This document shows, in pieces, positions 43,628 to 53,322 of a DNA stretch of 64,000 bases. A model generated the notes under the pieces. That model saw nothing but the letters and a program-made list of their open reading frames with translations, did not search any database and was not told where the DNA came from. The stretch is from Pedobacter sp. PAMC26386 (GTDB taxonomy: Bacteria > Bacteroidota > Bacteroidia > Sphingobacteriales > Sphingobacteriaceae), in the NCBI GenBank assembly GCA_014302835.1, contig CP060294.1:186001-250000 (forward strand), read 5' to 3'. The translations under genes and the position numbers were made by a program. Position 1 is the first letter of the stretch. Each line of letters begins with the position of its first letter.

Positions 43628-44758
43628 ATGGCAGAGCAAAGAAAGATCAGGATATTACAAACCATCAGGCAGGGTAAGGTTGGTGGAGGAGAAACACATG
43701 TACTGGATTTAGTAAAAGAACTGGATAAGGGCCGTTTTGTATCTGTGATCTTATCTTTTACCGATGGCCCAATGGTTGACAAACTAAAAGCTGATGGATT
43801 TAAAACTTATGTGGTACATACGGAAAAGCCTTTTAATTATAAGGTATGGAAGGATGTTAAAAAGATTCTGATAGAGGAGAAAATTGATTTGATACACGCG
43901 CATGGTACCAGAGCCAATTCAAATACGTTTTATCCGGCAAAACAACTAAAAATCCCCATAGTATATACTGTTCATGGCTGGTCATTTCATCCAGACCAGC
44001 AACCTTTCGTCAAGTTAATCCGTACTTTAAGTGAAAGGTTCCTGGTTAAGGTTGCTAATCAGACAATTTGTGTTTCTGAAAGTAATTTCAGGGAAGGCAG
44101 AAGTAAATTTCCAATGCATGATACAAAAGTTATTGTGAATGGAATTAACCAGGTTAAGTTTAATCCTGATCAGGATTATAAGGATATAAGAACAGAGTTT
44201 GGGATTCTTGAAGATGAGATACTGGTAAGCTATATTGCACGGATTACTGCTCAAAAAGAACCACTTACCTTTTTGAATGCTATAGCTAAAATACCTTCTG
44301 CTGTAAAGGTGAAATTTCTGATTGTGGGGGATGGGGATCTTAAGATTCAGATGCTGGAGCTTGCAGAAAAACTAAAACTGGGGGCTCGTGTGATTTTTGA
44401 GGATTTTCGGGATGATATTCCTGCTATTTTAAATGGAACAGATCTTTTCTGTCTGCCTTCTTTATGGGAGGGGCTTCCTATAGCCTTACTTGAGGCTATG
44501 GCTATGCGGAAAGCGATAATTGCAACAGCAATTGATGGAACCAGGGATTTGATTATTGATAAGCAAAATGGACTTCTTATTCCTGTATCAAGTCCGGATG
44601 AATTAGCTAAAGCTATTCTATTACTGCTATCGGATGAGCAATTACGCAAAACTCTTGGACAGGCAGCAGGAGCTTTAGTAAAGACTAGTTTTAATATTGA
44701 AACAATGACAAGAAAAGTAGAGGAAACTTATATTGATGTTCTGGCAGCAGGGAAGTAG
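43628..44758 (+). CDS. GT4 glycosyltransferase
   Basis: This 376-residue enzyme is a classical GT4: TIRQGKVGGGETHVLDL at the N terminus, DLIHAHGTRANS, YTVHGWSFHPDQQ, VSYIARITAQKEPLTFLNAIA, VKFLIVGDGDLK, and the EX7E-like donor motif in LPSLWEGLPIALLEAMAMRKAIIATAIDG. It transfers a nucleotide-activated sugar to the lipid-linked oligosaccharide, in the cytoplasm. It is the last forward gene before a single reverse-strand gene; the stop lies one base from that gene's end. Confidence 0.92.
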   Translation: MAEQRKIRILQTIRQGKVGGGETHVLDLVKELDKGRFVSVILSFTDGPMVDKLKADGFKTYVVHTEKPFNYKVWKDVKKILIEEKIDLIHAHGTRANSNTFYPAKQLKIPIVYTVHGWSFHPDQQPFVKLIRTLSERFLVKVANQTICVSESNFREGRSKFPMHDTKVIVNGINQVKFNPDQDYKDIRTEFGILEDEILVSYIARITAQKEPLTFLNAIAKIPSAVKVKFLIVGDGDLKIQMLELAEKLKLGARVIFEDFRDDIPAILNGTDLFCLPSLWEGLPIALLEAMAMRKAIIATAIDGTRDLIIDKQNGLLIPVSSPDELAKAILLLLSDEQLRKTLGQAAGALVKTSFNIETMTRKVEETYIDVLAAGK

Positions 44759-44759
44759 A

Positions 44760-45587
44760 CTAGTTTCTCTTTTTAAGATTGTTGAAATTCAAGTTTTTTA
44801 CCAGCCTGTCATAGGTGGCTTTATACAAGCCTCCGTCTATCTGAATTCTTCTATCGGTCGTCCATACAATACTTCTGGTAAATTTTACCCAATGTAGCTG
44901 TCCATAGCCTTTTTCTCTTAACTTAATGGCTAGCCAACCGTCTTCATTCGTGCCAGGAGGGTGATTGAATCCATCTACACTAAGACATTGCAGTCTGCGG
45001 CATGCTGAATTAAATCCATAAACATTCAATGCTTCTTCCTTAAATAGCTGACAAATAGTTCTGTTGAAATCTGAAATATATTCATAGAAGAAATAAACCA
45101 GCCTTGGGGTTTTTGCAATTGGGACAAAAGAAAATTTACCATAAGTCAGAGAAATTGACTGATTTGCAATTAAGGGACTAACCATGTCATCTATCCAGCC
45201 TTGCGGATAGATTGTATCAGCATCGGCATTAATTACATACTCACCCCTGGCAATTTCCAGTCCCGCGTTGCGCGCATTGGTAATTCCTTGTTTTTTTTCA
45301 TTGATACAGGTCACACCACATACATTGGCAAGAGCTTCTGTATCGTCAGCAGAATTATTATTAACCACAATAACTTCAAGGGAATGTTTGCTAAGAGTCT
45401 GTGAAAGAGAGTAAAGTGTTTTCAGAATATTTTCTTCCTCATTATAAGCGGGAATGATGATTGAAATTAAGGGTTTCTCACTCTTTAATTGATTAAATCG
45501 CGCTGCGATACCTGGGATTTCAGGAGACAGCTCTTCTTTTCCCTTATTGTATTTCAGTATGTTTTTCGGTATGGTTATAGGTCTCAT
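44760..45587 (-). CDS. GT2 glycosyltransferase on the opposite strand
   Basis: The 275-residue protein is a GT-A family 2 enzyme: ISIIIPAYNEEENILKTLYSLS, VIVVNNNSADDTEALA, GITNARNAGLEIARGEYVINADADTIYP (DxD), and PPGTNEDGWLAIKLREKGYG. The usual nucleotide-sugar site and metal ligands are kept, so it should be active. It runs against its neighbours and ends one base from the GT4 gene, so it has its own promoter and may have entered the locus separately. It has no membrane helices. Confidence 0.9.
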   Translation of the reverse strand: MRPITIPKNILKYNKGKEELSPEIPGIAARFNQLKSEKPLISIIIPAYNEEENILKTLYSLSQTLSKHSLEVIVVNNNSADDTEALANVCGVTCINEKKQGITNARNAGLEIARGEYVINADADTIYPQGWIDDMVSPLIANQSISLTYGKFSFVPIAKTPRLVYFFYEYISDFNRTICQLFKEEALNVYGFNSACRRLQCLSVDGFNHPPGTNEDGWLAIKLREKGYGQLHWVKFTRSIVWTTDRRIQIDGGLYKATYDRLVKNLNFNNLKKRN

Positions 45588-45753
45588 TTAGCTTGTTTTC
45601 TTTCTGAAAATTTGACTAATATAATAAATGCTGCAGGATTACTGAACTAATCTTGTTTATGGCAGGACTTTTGAATAAGATGTTTTGTCTGAATTCTTTT
45701 TGAATTCATGTTTTATATATATTTATGGCATATTTAGCTAACTTGAATTTTAA

Positions 45754-46329
45754 ATGGATAGAAGGACTACAATAAAAGGTCTGGTTGTCTTTGTATCTGT
45801 TGGATTTTCTTCCTTTTCGTTATATAAATGGGTAGCTATTAATTCTATTGCTGATGTAAATCAGCTTTATCGGAAAAAAGCTCTCCTATCCGAATTGGCA
45901 GAGGTAATAATTCCACGGACTGATACCCCTGGTGCTAAAGATGCCCAGGTGGAAGATTATATTATTGATATGATCAAATTTTGTACGGAGCCCAAAACCC
46001 AGCATAAATTTTTAAATGGTCTGGCTGATCTTGAGGTGTATGTCTCTGAAAATTATAACCGTGATTTTATAGCTTGTTCAAAAAGTGAAAAGGTAGAAAT
46101 ACTTAAATATTTTGAAGCCAAGTCTTTGTATAGGATGGAGATTATAAATAAAGTTAATAATAGAGTTTTTGGGATGCCTTTCTTTATTTTACTTAAGCAA
46201 CTGACTGTAGAAGGATATTGTACTTCTCAGCTTGGTGCGACAAAAGGACTTGCCTACGATTATATTCCAGGTATGTATGCTTCGTGTATTCCATTAACAA
46301 AAAACCAGAAATCCTGGGCAACAAAATAA
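45754..46329 (+). CDS. Gluconate 2-dehydrogenase subunit 3-like protein
   Basis: The 191-residue protein has an N-terminal MDRRTTIKG followed by a hydrophobic stretch, resembling a twin-arginine signal. The body (LLSELAEVIIPRTDTPGAKDAQVEDYIIDMI) is the conserved gluconate 2-dehydrogenase subunit 3 family. Such small subunits accompany GMC-type dehydrogenases and help them fold or reach the periplasm. Here it lies 6 bp before a GMC oxidoreductase gene. The pair would oxidise an alcohol or sugar; its place among exopolysaccharide genes suggests a sugar of the polymer, but this is inference. Confidence 0.88.
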   Translation: MDRRTTIKGLVVFVSVGFSSFSLYKWVAINSIADVNQLYRKKALLSELAEVIIPRTDTPGAKDAQVEDYIIDMIKFCTEPKTQHKFLNGLADLEVYVSENYNRDFIACSKSEKVEILKYFEAKSLYRMEIINKVNNRVFGMPFFILLKQLTVEGYCTSQLGATKGLAYDYIPGMYASCIPLTKNQKSWATK

Positions 46330-46335
46330 CCATTT

Positions 46336-48030
46336 ATGTATAAAACGGGGAATTTGGAAAGTAAATCTACTTATGATGCAATAGTGATAGGCTCTGGTAT
46401 TAGTGGAGGCTGGGCTGCAATGGAATTGTGTAAAAGAGGAATGAAAACTTTGCTGCTTGAAAGAGGGAGGGATGTTAAACATATTATAGATTATCCTACA
46501 GCAAATCTTAATCCCTGGGACTTTCCTCACCGTTTAAATCATACGATTAAAGAAATTCATGATAGTCCGAGGCAGAGCCCGCATACGAATGCAGGAGATC
46601 AATTGTTTTATGTAAATGATAAAGATCATCCTTATGTTGAAACAAAGCCTTTTAGCTGGATCAGAGGCTATCAGGTTGGGGGGAGATCGCTTACCTGGGG
46701 AAGACAGTGTTACAGATTAAGTGATCTTGATTTTGAAGCGAATTTAAAAGATGGAATTGCTGTCGACTGGCCTTTGAGATATAATGATATTGCACCATGG
46801 TATGATTATGTAGAACGATTTATTGGGGTTAGTGGTCGGAATGAGCATCTTGCACAGTTGCCAGATGGTCAGTTTTTACCACCAATGGAATTGAATTGTA
46901 TAGAAAGTCACCTGGGAGATGCTATCCGGAAAAATGATCAGAGCAGGTTACTAACTATAGCCAGGGTGGCAAACCTTACAAAAGGATGGGATAGCAGAGG
47001 GCCTTGTCAAAATCGTAATTTATGTTCCAGAGGATGTCCGTTTGGTGGGTTTTTTAGTAGTAACAGTTCAACTATTCCAGCAGCATTTCAAACAGGTAAT
47101 TTAACCCTCAGACCTTATTCAATTGTTGCTGAGATATTATATGATGCAAATAAACAACAGGCAAAAGGAGTTAGAGTAATTGATACTCTGACAAATGAAA
47201 GTTTTGAATATTATGCGAAAATAATATTTGTCAATGCTTCTACTATTGCAACTGCTGGTTTGCTTTTAAACTCAAAATCAGATAGGTTTCCTAATGGTTT
47301 TGGTAATGACAGTGGTGAACTGGGGCATAATTTAATGGATCATCATTCTTCTGCTGGTGCAAGTGGTGTGCATGAGGGGTATCAGGATAGCTACTATAAG
47401 GGTAGAAGACCTTGTGGATTTTTGATTCCACGCTATAGAAATCTCAAACCTGATTCCGGACTTAATTTTATCAGGGGGTATAACATACAAGGTGACGGGG
47501 AAAGGCAGGGATGGAGTGATCTTGGAACTATGCCTGGTTTTGGAGGTGATTTTAAAAAGCAACTAACTACACCCGGTAAATGGAGTATCTGGATGGCAGG
47601 TTGGGGAGAGTGTCTTCCTTATCATGAAAATAAAGTGAGCCTTCATTCTTCTGAAACAGATAAATGGGGCCTGCCCCAATTGGCAATTGACTTCTCATTT
47701 AGGGAAAACGAAATAAAGATGATGGAAGATATCAGAAAATCATCGGAAGAGATGTTAGTTAACGCTGGATTTAAAGAGGTCGAGACTTTCAATTACCATA
47801 AACCTGGTGGGGCCACTATTCATGAAATGGGAACTGCTAGAATGGGCAGAGATCCTAATACATCTGTATTAAATGGATATAACCAGATGCACGCTGTAAA
47901 AAATGTATTCATAACTGATGGTAGCTGTATGGCATCGTCTGCTTGTCAGAATCCTTCTCTGACTTACATGGCATTAACCGCGAGAGCTTGTGATTATGCA
48001 TTAAAGCAGTTAAAGAAAAGAAATATCTGA
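46336..48030 (+). CDS. GMC-family oxidoreductase
   Basis: This 564-residue FAD enzyme has the ADP-binding motif IVIGSGISGGWAAMEL (Gly16-Gly22), a WGRQCYRLSD substrate loop and the C-terminal GMC segment HEMGTARMG and FITDGSCMASSACQNPSLTYMALTARACDYA, with the His-containing catalytic region. It oxidises a sugar or polyol hydroxyl to a carbonyl. It has no signal peptide of its own, so it may leave with its Tat-like partner encoded 6 bp upstream. A cytochrome subunit, common in gluconate dehydrogenases, is absent here. Confidence 0.9.
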   Translation: MYKTGNLESKSTYDAIVIGSGISGGWAAMELCKRGMKTLLLERGRDVKHIIDYPTANLNPWDFPHRLNHTIKEIHDSPRQSPHTNAGDQLFYVNDKDHPYVETKPFSWIRGYQVGGRSLTWGRQCYRLSDLDFEANLKDGIAVDWPLRYNDIAPWYDYVERFIGVSGRNEHLAQLPDGQFLPPMELNCIESHLGDAIRKNDQSRLLTIARVANLTKGWDSRGPCQNRNLCSRGCPFGGFFSSNSSTIPAAFQTGNLTLRPYSIVAEILYDANKQQAKGVRVIDTLTNESFEYYAKIIFVNASTIATAGLLLNSKSDRFPNGFGNDSGELGHNLMDHHSSAGASGVHEGYQDSYYKGRRPCGFLIPRYRNLKPDSGLNFIRGYNIQGDGERQGWSDLGTMPGFGGDFKKQLTTPGKWSIWMAGWGECLPYHENKVSLHSSETDKWGLPQLAIDFSFRENEIKMMEDIRKSSEEMLVNAGFKEVETFNYHKPGGATIHEMGTARMGRDPNTSVLNGYNQMHAVKNVFITDGSCMASSACQNPSLTYMALTARACDYALKQLKKRNI

Positions 48031-48143
48031 GATGGATACAGCAAAAGCAATAAAAATAAATATTATTCTAAGATAAGAATTACCTTAGATAAGTTTTTTG
48101 ATCCTTATTTAACTGATACATTCAGGCAGATTTTTAGTAACGT

Positions 48144-49007
48144 ATGCGTATAGCCCATATTATTATTGCTCATAAAAACCCGGCACAATTAGAAAGACTG
48201 ATTAGGGCTATGAGACATCCCCAGTTCGACTTTTATATTCATCTGGATCAAAAGGTAAATATGGCATCGTTTAAGTATTTGGAACAATTAGAACAGGTTT
48301 ATTTCATTATAAACAGAACTGTATGTACCTGGGGCGGGTTTTCTATAGTAGAAGCAACTATCAGGTCTATTGATGAGGTACAGCAAAAGGGGATAGTTTA
48401 TGATTTTTTAAACCTCATCAGCGGGCAGGATTATCCGGTTAAACCTACTGATGTGATTTATGATTTCTTCAATAAATATCAAGGTTATTCTTTTATATCC
48501 TTTGATAATTCAAATGATACCTCATGGTGGAATGAAGCAGTAGGACGATATGAAGCTTTTCATTTCACGGACATGGATTTCAGAGGGAAATATTTTGTGC
48601 AGAGGGTTGTAAATAGTATTGTCCCCAAGCGCAAATTCCCTGTCTCATTAGACTTATATGGAGGCAATAAATCCGGCTGGTGGACGGTTACGTCGGACTG
48701 CGCTGCTTATGTATCTGCTTATTTTAAAGCAAACCCAAAAATGATAAGCTTTCTGAGAATGACCTGGGGTTGTGACGAGTTTGTTGTTGCTAGTATTTTA
48801 ATGAATTCACAATATCAGGATAAACTGATTAATGAGAATCACAGATATATTGACTGGACTGAAAACGAGGCTCATCCTAAAATTCTGACTACTGATGATT
48901 TTCCTCAGATAATTGAATCAGGAATGTTATTTGCTAGAAAGTTTGATCTGGAAGCTGATGCCAATGTCCTTGATCTCCTTGATTTGCATGTTATTGATGC
49001 TAACTAA
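48144..49007 (+). CDS. GT14 core-2/I-branching-type glycosyltransferase, paralogue 1
   Basis: The 287-residue protein belongs to the GT14 beta-1,6-N-acetylglucosaminyltransferase-like family: MRIAHIIIAHKNPAQLERL, the FDFYIHLDQK strand, LINLISGQDYPVKP-like LNLISGQDYPVK, SGWWTVTSDCAAYV and WGCDEFVVASILMNS. Bacterial members transfer a sugar in surface polysaccharide assembly; the bond and sugar are unknown. It has a paralogue at 59769-60629 on the other strand with the same start (MRIAH) and length. It precedes the flippase gene by about 100 bp. Confidence 0.88.
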   Translation: MRIAHIIIAHKNPAQLERLIRAMRHPQFDFYIHLDQKVNMASFKYLEQLEQVYFIINRTVCTWGGFSIVEATIRSIDEVQQKGIVYDFLNLISGQDYPVKPTDVIYDFFNKYQGYSFISFDNSNDTSWWNEAVGRYEAFHFTDMDFRGKYFVQRVVNSIVPKRKFPVSLDLYGGNKSGWWTVTSDCAAYVSAYFKANPKMISFLRMTWGCDEFVVASILMNSQYQDKLINENHRYIDWTENEAHPKILTTDDFPQIIESGMLFARKFDLEADANVLDLLDLHVIDAN

Positions 49008-49104
49008 TTTGTTGAATCTTGATTTTTCAAAGATGGAATTTAATTACTCATTTTTTTATTGCATATTATCCTAACCGGGCTGCAAAATAATTTATAACTA
49101 AACT

Positions 49105-50469
49105 ATGTCATTTATCAAAAAGATACTTTCTCTGCTTAAGAACATACACTTTCAATCTCTTCTGGGTAATGGAGTAATGGCAGTTTTTGGAATGGTTACC
49201 ATTGCAGTTTTATATCGTGCATTATCAGTTAGAGAAATTGGGATTTATGTGTTTTTTACAACTATACTTGCGTTGATCGATACACTTCGATCAGGCTTTT
49301 TAACCACTTCATTTGTTAAATTTTATTCAGGAACAAGTGTAGATAAAGCAAAAGAGGTAGCAGGTTCAGCGTGGTGTCTTGCACTCTTAATTACCGCAGG
49401 TTCGATCGTCCTGAATTTACTTACTTTCTTCTTATCCTCTTACATCAGTAATGAAGGAATGATTTTATTCCTTAAGTATTTTTCGTTGATATCACTTGCT
49501 ACCTTACCTTCATTTATGGCAAACCTAATTGTACAAGGGGATAAGAGATTTGACCGCTTGTTATGGCTTAGACTGATTAACCAGGTATTATTTACGGGTA
49601 CAGTAATTACACTGACGGTCTTAAATAAATCAACGCTGACCTCGATAATTATTACTTATATACTTTCAAACCTGGTGGCAAGTTTAGCTGTGATGTTTCT
49701 GGGATGGACAATGATTGGAAGTGTCAGAAGTGTCACAAAAAAGATGTTTCTGGAACTGTTTCATTTTGGAAAATATAGCATGGGAACAAATGTAAGTTCA
49801 AACTTGTTTAAAGTTACAGATACCTTTTTTATAAATTTCTTTCTGGGGCCGTCAGCTTTGGCTGTTTATAATCTTGGTGGAAGACTGATACAGATTGTTG
49901 AAATTCCATTGCTGAGCTTTGCAGCCTCTGGGATGCCCAGTTTAGCAGGATATTATAACAATAACCAGAAAGAGGAAATGATGCACGTGATGAAAAAGAT
50001 GGTTGGTATGCTTTCGATAGTTATCGTTTTAATAGCCATTCTATCCATCATATTTGCAGAGCCTGTTATTCTACTTATTGGCGGGGAAAAATATATTCAT
50101 ACAGAAGCTCCTAATCTCTTCAGGATTTTTATGAGTATTTGCATTTTATATCCTGCAGATCGTTTCTTCGCGTTAACGCTTGACGTGATTCATAAACCAA
50201 AGATAAATTTCTATAAAATACTGGTTATGCTTGCTGTAAATCTATTAGCTGATTATATTGGATTACGCCTGTTCAAATCAGTGTACTCTATAGCTATTGC
50301 GAATGTTTTCCCTATTTTGACTGCAGTAATTATAGCCTACAATCCATTGAACAAGTATTCGAAATTTGGATTCTGGAATATATATGTTATTGGTTATAAA
50401 GAGCTTGTTTTACTGATTAAACAACTAACTACCACTTTATTCAATAAAGAGAAGGTAATTAAGAATTAA
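49105..50469 (+). CDS. Lipid-linked oligosaccharide flippase, Wzx/MOP type
   Basis: This 454-residue inner-membrane protein has about 12 hydrophobic helices and the typical MOP pattern: a start of GNGVMAVFGMVTIAVLYRAL, the FHFGKYSMGTNVSSNLFKVTDTFFINFFLGPSALAVYNLGGRL segment (motif of Wzx proteins) and helical repeats to the end. It would translocate the undecaprenyl-linked repeat unit to the periplasm for the polymerase. It is the last forward gene of the core operon and ends at a strong terminator. Confidence 0.9.
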   Translation: MSFIKKILSLLKNIHFQSLLGNGVMAVFGMVTIAVLYRALSVREIGIYVFFTTILALIDTLRSGFLTTSFVKFYSGTSVDKAKEVAGSAWCLALLITAGSIVLNLLTFFLSSYISNEGMILFLKYFSLISLATLPSFMANLIVQGDKRFDRLLWLRLINQVLFTGTVITLTVLNKSTLTSIIITYILSNLVASLAVMFLGWTMIGSVRSVTKKMFLELFHFGKYSMGTNVSSNLFKVTDTFFINFFLGPSALAVYNLGGRLIQIVEIPLLSFAASGMPSLAGYYNNNQKEEMMHVMKKMVGMLSIVIVLIAILSIIFAEPVILLIGGEKYIHTEAPNLFRIFMSICILYPADRFFALTLDVIHKPKINFYKILVMLAVNLLADYIGLRLFKSVYSIAIANVFPILTAVIIAYNPLNKYSKFGFWNIYVIGYKELVLLIKQLTTTLFNKEKVIKN

Positions 50470-50485
50470 TTACCTTCTCTTTATT
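50443..50485. terminator. Terminator between the flippase and beta-helix genes
   Basis: A perfect 18-bp stem (50443-50460 with 50468-50485) with a 7-base loop spans the flippase stop codon and ends 8 bases before the 3' end of the convergent gene. Confidence 0.8.
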
Positions 50486-50492
50486 TTGGCTG

Positions 50493-51767
50493 TTATGGCT
50501 GTATAGTCAAGTTAGCTGTATTTGGTATTCCTGCACTGGCTGCAGTTGAATAATAAACATTATTGGAAGCAGCAGGGATAGTTACAGACTGCTGGTTAAC
50601 AATATTACTTGTCATACTAGGAGCAGGGAAATTAAAGCCGGTATTGTTATATACATCACATGTTCCTCCAAAAAGATTATAAACATCAACGACTACACCT
50701 ACCCAGTCCTTACTGAGATTCAAATCTCCACAGATATTATTGTAAACTTTGCAGTTGGCATAAGTGGTTACGCCAGATATAATTTCTGTCTGGAAAGACT
50801 GTGTTTCAAATGCTGAATATTTTCTTGAATTAACTACTGTATTGTTATAAATTAATACCTGTTTTGGTGTTGTACCCAAGCTTCTTACCCATGCTCTAAG
50901 CGCATTTCCCTGATGATTGTGAATCAGGTTATGGTGGAAAGATCCAGTTCCCTTAAGTGTGAAAATCCCATTATGATTGTTGTTGTTACTGTTGATGTTT
51001 GTTACCGTATTATGATGGATATTATACCCATCAGCATTATCAACTATAACAGCCGCTCCACAATCAGAATTCTGGAAATTCAAATAGGCTATTTCCAGAT
51101 TTTTGATAAGGCCAGTTATAACTCCGTTATCAACCCCGCCCAGCATTTGTAAAAAGGTTCCAGTGTTATCACAATCAATATTAAGGAGATGAATCTGGTC
51201 AGAAAAGGAGCTCTTACTTCCATTATATACAACTTGTGCGCTATTGAAATAAATTACATAATCACCGATGTTTTTGAAAGCGACATTTTGTATAGTTAAA
51301 TTCTGAGCAGTACCATTAATGATTATTGATCTGTGTTGAGCATTATCTCTTGAGACAAATCCTCTGGATATACCTGGTGTGCCTGTTCCGGATATGGTCA
51401 GATTACTGACATTGTTCAATAAAATATGGTCATTACTTCCTGCTATTTCTACCAGACCATCATTTTGTATGGTCACTGTGCCACTGGCATTGATGTTTTT
51501 AATATTGATACTCGTATAAACGCCACCTCTGATCTTGATTAGATCATTGGCCTTTGGATTTATGGTGTTTCCATCAATCGTCAGGTCACCGGAGCCGTTT
51601 CCAAGGACCAATACATGGCCAACAATGGGTGGGACAACAACAGTGTCAACAGGCTTAGTTATTACTGGTAGTGATGTAAGGGGATCTGTACCATCACCTT
51701 TTTTACATGCAGTAAAAGTGATAAATAATACAATAGAAAGAACCAGTATCTGTGAGTTTTTGATCAT
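50493..51767 (-). CDS. Right-handed beta-helix lipoprotein
   Basis: The 424-residue protein has a lipoprotein signal (LSIVLFITFTACKK, acylated Cys in TAC) and, after a linker, a right-handed parallel beta-helix: short repeats with regular Asn/Ile/Thr rungs such as GNGSGDLTIDGNTI, LLNNVSNLTISGTGTPG, IHHNTVTNINSNNNNHNGIF and GSFHHNLIHNHQGNALRAW. Such folds occur in pectate or alginate lyases, epimerases and adhesins. No catalytic motif is clear. It converges on the flippase gene at the end of the exopolysaccharide operon, so a role in polymer cutting, epimerisation or surface attachment is possible. Confidence 0.75.
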   Translation of the reverse strand: MIKNSQILVLSIVLFITFTACKKGDGTDPLTSLPVITKPVDTVVVPPIVGHVLVLGNGSGDLTIDGNTINPKANDLIKIRGGVYTSINIKNINASGTVTIQNDGLVEIAGSNDHILLNNVSNLTISGTGTPGISRGFVSRDNAQHRSIIINGTAQNLTIQNVAFKNIGDYVIYFNSAQVVYNGSKSSFSDQIHLLNIDCDNTGTFLQMLGGVDNGVITGLIKNLEIAYLNFQNSDCGAAVIVDNADGYNIHHNTVTNINSNNNNHNGIFTLKGTGSFHHNLIHNHQGNALRAWVRSLGTTPKQVLIYNNTVVNSRKYSAFETQSFQTEIISGVTTYANCKVYNNICGDLNLSKDWVGVVVDVYNLFGGTCDVYNNTGFNFPAPSMTSNIVNQQSVTIPAASNNVYYSTAASAGIPNTANLTIQP

Positions 51768-52552
51768 TTTATGACTGTTAGTTGAGCGCCTTTTTTTTTC
51801 TTAATGTGATAAAATATATTTTATATAACTAACGCACAGTTGTTTGAAAATCGTTTGCACCGCTGTGAAAAGTGTTTGCCAATGATAATGAAAAAAAATG
51901 ATTTAAAATATGGTTTGGTGAAATGTGTAAAATATATAATACAAAACGAGTAATAACGGGGATTGTAATACTCACTAAATGCTAAGTTGTTGGGCAGTTC
52001 GTGTTTTTTTATTGTTATCAATAACAATGCCGTAATTGTTGGTATTTTCGGTTGGGGCTTTTTTTTTATCAATATTTTTGTTCCTTCATAAATTTGTAAC
52101 TGATAGTTGATTTTGATTTTAGAGATAGTCGCTCTCGGAAAGGAGTTTTAAATTCTTTGTATTAAACGATTTGAACAGGTGTTCGTTTTAATATTTTTAT
52201 TGAATTTATGCAGGTAAATTGCAATTTGGTTTTTGTTTTTGGACCTTATAATTTTATAAAAACGTCGTGTTTTTTAAAATTGCTGAATAAGGCAGTTTCG
52301 AAAAAAAGAATTTTAAAGTTTAGTCTGACGAAAATAGCCTATCACATCTTTTACAGCAAAAAGTGTTTTTCGTGGAAATAATGAGAGGTGGAAACAAAGA
52401 ACCGACCAGCCATAGGGGTGATTCAAACTTAAAGTGAAGAGTAAAGACAAAGGAAAGAAGACAAGGTAATAATCATTCATTAACAGCTGATATGGTGCGT
52501 TGCGGGGTGTAATAATCAGACATATTTTATGGCTTAAATACCTTTTTCTTAT
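51768..52552. other. 785-bp A/T-rich gap without a recognisable gene
   Basis: This is the longest gap without a gene. Short open frames exist (for example 51821-52072, reverse) but none is protein-like. A palindrome (52011-52018 with 52021-52028, 2-base spacer) and T-rich stretches are visible. The gap separates the beta-helix gene from the decayed block, so it may contain remnants or a promoter for the former gene. Confidence 0.5.
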
Positions 52553-53306
52553 CTAGATCAATATCAGGTATAAGCCTATTGAACAGGCTATCCATAGATT
52601 AAAGATAAAGGAAACCACTCCTGAAAAGGCAAGGATCTCTACGCTAAAAATGCATACCTCCTGAGTTCTGAAAAGTTCTGGTTTGATATGGCTGGCAAAA
52701 GTTGTTGTACTTGATCTTCTATCATTCTCTCTGTCGTAAAACTGATGCCATAATATTCCTCTCAGGCCGTAAAAGAAGGCCCAGAATCCTATTAACACAA
52801 ACCAAAGCACATTTTTGTCTGCATGAATGAATTCCAGAAGACTGGAAGTTATAAATAGGGCAGGAAAGAGATGTGCTCCCATGGCGTCACAAAGTACCCC
52901 CCATATTCCTCTTTTTTTTAGTCTGACAGGAGGAAGAGAATAGAGACTAAATACAATCCATGCCATGATGTAAAAAAAGAGACTTAACACGTCCGGATAT
53001 AAAATAGCCATTGATAATTCCTGCAATGAGACATAGACCTACAATGGTTATTTGCAATAACTGACTTATTTTGGCCATTCTGTTATTCTTTCCGGCTATT
53101 GCATCCTCTGTGATATCAGAAAGATCATTGATTACACTGACATAGACTGCACCGATAATAATAGCTGATAGCAAAAATAATAGTTTTAATATAGCAGGAG
53201 CGATTGGGGAGTTATTAAGCAAAAGGGTTGCATAACCAACTGATAGTAATGGAACAAGTTTATACTCCCACTATTCTGAAGATCTTGTGAATTCTAAAAA
53301 CTTCAT
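52553..53306 (-). pseudogene. UbiA-family prenyltransferase, broken by a stop and a frameshift
   Basis: Read from the ATG at 53306, the frame is stopped by TAG at 53271-53273 after 11 codons and continues as WEYKLVPLLSVGYATLLLN. It contains VYVSVINDLSDITEDAIAGK, which is the NDxxDxxxD motif of UbiA enzymes. Near 52990 it shifts to another frame that ends at 52553 and holds the second motif YDRENDRR and several membrane helices. A functional enzyme would transfer a prenyl chain to an aromatic or related acceptor in the membrane. With two disruptions it is inactive. It follows the toroid gene by 16 bp, so the two were probably one operon. Confidence 0.75.
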
Positions 53307-53322
53307 CTGTTCTGATTAAATG

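Noticed and set aside
51821..52072. 83-codon reverse frame in the large gap
   Set aside because: Low-complexity composition rich in Phe, Ile, Lys and Tyr, no recognisable domain, and no operon partner; typical of A/T-rich noncoding DNA.
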